The notes under the pieces were generated by a model that was not told the origin of the DNA, did no database searches, and saw only the letters and a program-made list of their open reading frames with translations. Positions 6,971-7,954 of a DNA stretch of 7,954 bases are shown in pieces. Position 1 is the first letter of the stretch. Every line of letters begins with the position of its first letter. The position numbers were made by a program, and so were the translations under genes. The stretch comes from Alphaproteobacteria bacterium (GTDB lineage Bacteria; Pseudomonadota; Alphaproteobacteria; Rhizobiales; Aestuariivirgaceae), in the NCBI GenBank assembly GCA_020441605.1, contig JAGRLX010000230.1:1-7954 (forward strand), read 5' to 3'.

Positions 6971-7152
6971 GTTCGGCCGCCGCCTGCCGTCTCCCTCGCG
7001 GACAAGGCTAGAATGCCCTGAGCCCGCGCCGGCAGATCTATGGTTTGCGGATAGGACTTGTTGCGGATCAGTGCATCGCTATGGACTGACATCGCGTAAT
7101 CGAGAATACTGGTCGCTGAGTGGCCTCCCGGTGGCCTTCGGGGAAAATGGAA
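6971..7152 (+). promoter_or_regulatory. bamA-fabZ spacer where lpxD is normally found
   Basis: This 182-bp stretch has no convincing gene and no recognisable lpxD fragment in any frame. It contains a spaced direct repeat TTGCGGAT (7045-7052 and 7061-7068, 16-bp period). A weak promoter-like pair, TGGACT (7082-7087) and AATACT (7105-7110), has a 17-nt spacer. The hexamer GTGGCC is repeated at 7120-7125 and 7131-7136. A terminator with a T-run was not found. fabZ may therefore have its own promoter. Confidence 0.35.
7045..7068. repeat. Direct repeat TTGCGGAT x2 upstream of fabZ
   Basis: TTGCGGAT occurs at 7045-7052 and 7061-7068, about 85-110 bp before the fabZ start. It could be a regulator site; chance is also plausible for an 8-bp repeat. 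Confidence 0.4.
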
Positions 7153-7629
7153 ATGTCCGAAGTAAGTGTCTCAAAGACTTTGAAATCTGCGGACATCGCC
7201 CGCATCATGAAGTTGTTGCCACACCGCTACCCCTTTCTGCTGATCGACAAGATGATCAATCTCGATGGCGAGGATAGTGGCACAGGCATCAAGAACGTCA
7301 CAATCAACGAGCCATTCTTTCAAGGCCACTTTCCAGGAAGGCCTGTCATGCCCGGGGTCCTGCTGGTTGAGGCCATGGCGCAAACAGCGGGGGCTCTGGT
7401 TCTGGAACATCTTGGAGACGACCATGCCGGAAAACTGGTGTTCTTTATGTCAATCGACAAGTGTCGTTTCCGCAGGCCGGTCGTGCCCGGTGATACGGTC
7501 CATTTCCACGTGAAGCTCAACAACAAGCGACCGCCGGTTTGGAAATACTGGGCGGAGGCGCATGTAGACGGCAAGAAGGTCGCGGAAGCGGAGATCGGGG
7601 CCATGCTGATGAACGAGCGTGGCGCCTAA
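7153..7629 (+). CDS. fabZ: 3-hydroxyacyl-[acyl-carrier-protein] dehydratase FabZ
   Basis: FabZ removes water from (3R)-hydroxyacyl-ACP to give trans-2-enoyl-ACP in type II fatty acid synthesis. It competes with LpxA for 3-hydroxyacyl-ACP in bacteria that make lipid A. The 158-residue product has the normal hot-dog fold length. It shows [12 protein letters not shown] (21-32) and the catalytic block [20 protein letters not shown] (58-77), with His59 and Glu73 in the same 14-residue spacing as the E. coli His/Glu pair. [10 protein letters not shown] (105-114) is also typical. Three in-frame starts exist: GTG 7120, ATG 7147 and ATG 7153. GGGGA (7140-7144) is 8 nt before 7153 but only 2 nt before 7147, so 7153 is chosen; it also gives the usual short N terminus before the conserved SADI segment. 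The normal neighbours lpxD and lpxA are absent on both sides. Confidence 0.95.
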   Translation: MSEVSVSKTLKSADIARIMKLLPHRYPFLLIDKMINLDGEDSGTGIKNVTINEPFFQGHFPGRPVMPGVLLVEAMAQTAGALVLEHLGDDHAGKLVFFMSIDKCRFRRPVVPGDTVHFHVKLNNKRPPVWKYWAEAHVDGKKVAEAEIGAMLMNERGA

Positions 7630-7738
7630 TCTTGCACAGGTAGAGAAGCATCGGCCGCGCGATTCATTCTCCAATAAAGTGTGGCCCGAGGCGGCGCGTT
7701 CGCCCCCACGTCGTCTGCAGCAATGACGCCTGAGAGAT
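7630..7738. other. Convergent fabZ-gltA spacer where lpxA/lpxB are normally found
   Basis: This 109-bp stretch lies between two genes that end towards each other. No lpxA hexapeptide-repeat fragment, lpxB fragment or other gene was recognised in it. Short GC-rich inverted segments exist, such as GGCG and CGCC around 7691-7705, but none has a T-run on either strand. A rho-independent terminator cannot be called. Confidence 0.4.
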
Positions 7739-7954
7739 CTACTTGCCGCGCTTGCTCATTGGCAGGTAGTCGCGTCGCGCCGGACCGGTGTAGAGCTGGC
7801 GTGGCCGGCCGATCTTCTGCTGCGGATCCTGGATCATTTCCTTCCACTGCGATATCCAGCCGACGGTCCGTGCCAGAGCGAAGAGGACCGTGAACATCGA
7901 TGTCGGGAATCCGAGCGCCCTCAGAATGATACCGGAATAGAAGTCCACGTTGGG
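7739..7954 (-). CDS. gltA: Citrate synthase, C-terminal 71 residues (runs off the right edge)
   Basis: GltA condenses acetyl-CoA and oxaloacetate to citrate at the entry of the TCA cycle. The visible part reads [17 protein letters not shown], then a helical stretch with [20 protein letters not shown], then the C-terminal tail with [16 protein letters not shown] and a TAG stop at 7739-7741. The DFYSG segment contains the conserved catalytic-domain Asp and the active-site approach residues of type II (hexameric, proteobacterial) citrate synthase. The tail with R-P-R-Q-x-Y-x-G is characteristic of that group. The start lies beyond the right edge. The gene converges on fabZ. In Hyphomicrobiales gltA commonly sits opposite the end of the lpx cluster, so its presence here marks where that cluster should have ended. 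Confidence 0.95.
   Translation of the reverse strand, partial: PNVDFYSGIILRALGFPTSMFTVLFALARTVGWISQWKEMIQDPQQKIGRPRQLYTGPARRDYLPMSKRGK

Noticed and set aside
7120..7152. Alternative fabZ starts at GTG 7120 and ATG 7147
   Set aside because: ATG 7153 has the properly spaced ribosome binding site GGGGA and gives the usual N terminus; 7147 is only 2 nt from that site.
6924..7277. A 117-codon + strand frame bridging bamA, the spacer and fabZ
   Set aside because: It overlaps the coding ends of both real genes in another frame and shows no similarity to LpxD or other known proteins, so it is not an lpxD remnant.
7681..7893. A 70-codon + strand frame near the right end
   Set aside because: It runs antisense into the well-conserved citrate synthase C terminus and is a shadow.

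Overview
The window is about 60% GC and carries the conserved envelope-biogenesis gene block of an alphaproteobacterium, most likely of the order Hyphomicrobiales (Rhizobiales). The gene order is pyrH-frr-uppS-cdsA, then rseP-bamA, then fabZ on the + strand, and a convergent gltA at the right edge. The taxonomic assignment is inferred from gene order and protein character and is not a database result.

Left edge (1-302): the 5' part of a small, arginine-rich, DUF1127-like gene lies on the - strand and is cut by the window edge. It is divergent from pyrH across a 176-bp intergenic region holding a tandem 8-bp repeat and a 12-bp palindrome. Region 303-3192 is a tight operon: UMP kinase, ribosome recycling factor, undecaprenyl diphosphate synthase and CDP-diacylglycerol synthase, with gaps of 4 and 16 bp and a 1-base stop/start overlap. 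Region 3193-3350 is the main internal regulatory interval. It contains a perfect-core sigma-54 (-24/-12) promoter match and a 17-bp palindrome just upstream of a strong ribosome binding site. Region 3351-6970 encodes the site-2 intramembrane protease RseP/MmpA and the outer-membrane assembly factor BamA. Region 7153-7629 encodes FabZ. The 3' end of citrate synthase (gltA) enters from the right on the - strand.

Functionally the block makes pyrimidine nucleotides (PyrH), recycles ribosomes (Frr), makes the lipid carrier for peptidoglycan and glycans (UppS), makes phospholipid precursors (CdsA), performs regulated membrane proteolysis (RseP), inserts outer-membrane proteins (BamA) and elongates fatty acids (FabZ).

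The most notable feature is what is absent. In most alphaproteobacteria fabZ is embedded in lpxD-fabZ-lpxA-(lpxI)-lpxB. Here bamA is followed directly by fabZ and fabZ directly by gltA, with only 182 bp and 109 bp between them and no recognisable lpx remnant. The flanking order seems preserved while every lipid A gene has been lost or moved. The dxr gene often found between cdsA and rseP, and the rpsB-tsf pair usually before pyrH, are also not here. Whether lipid A synthesis is truly absent from the organism cannot be decided from this window.
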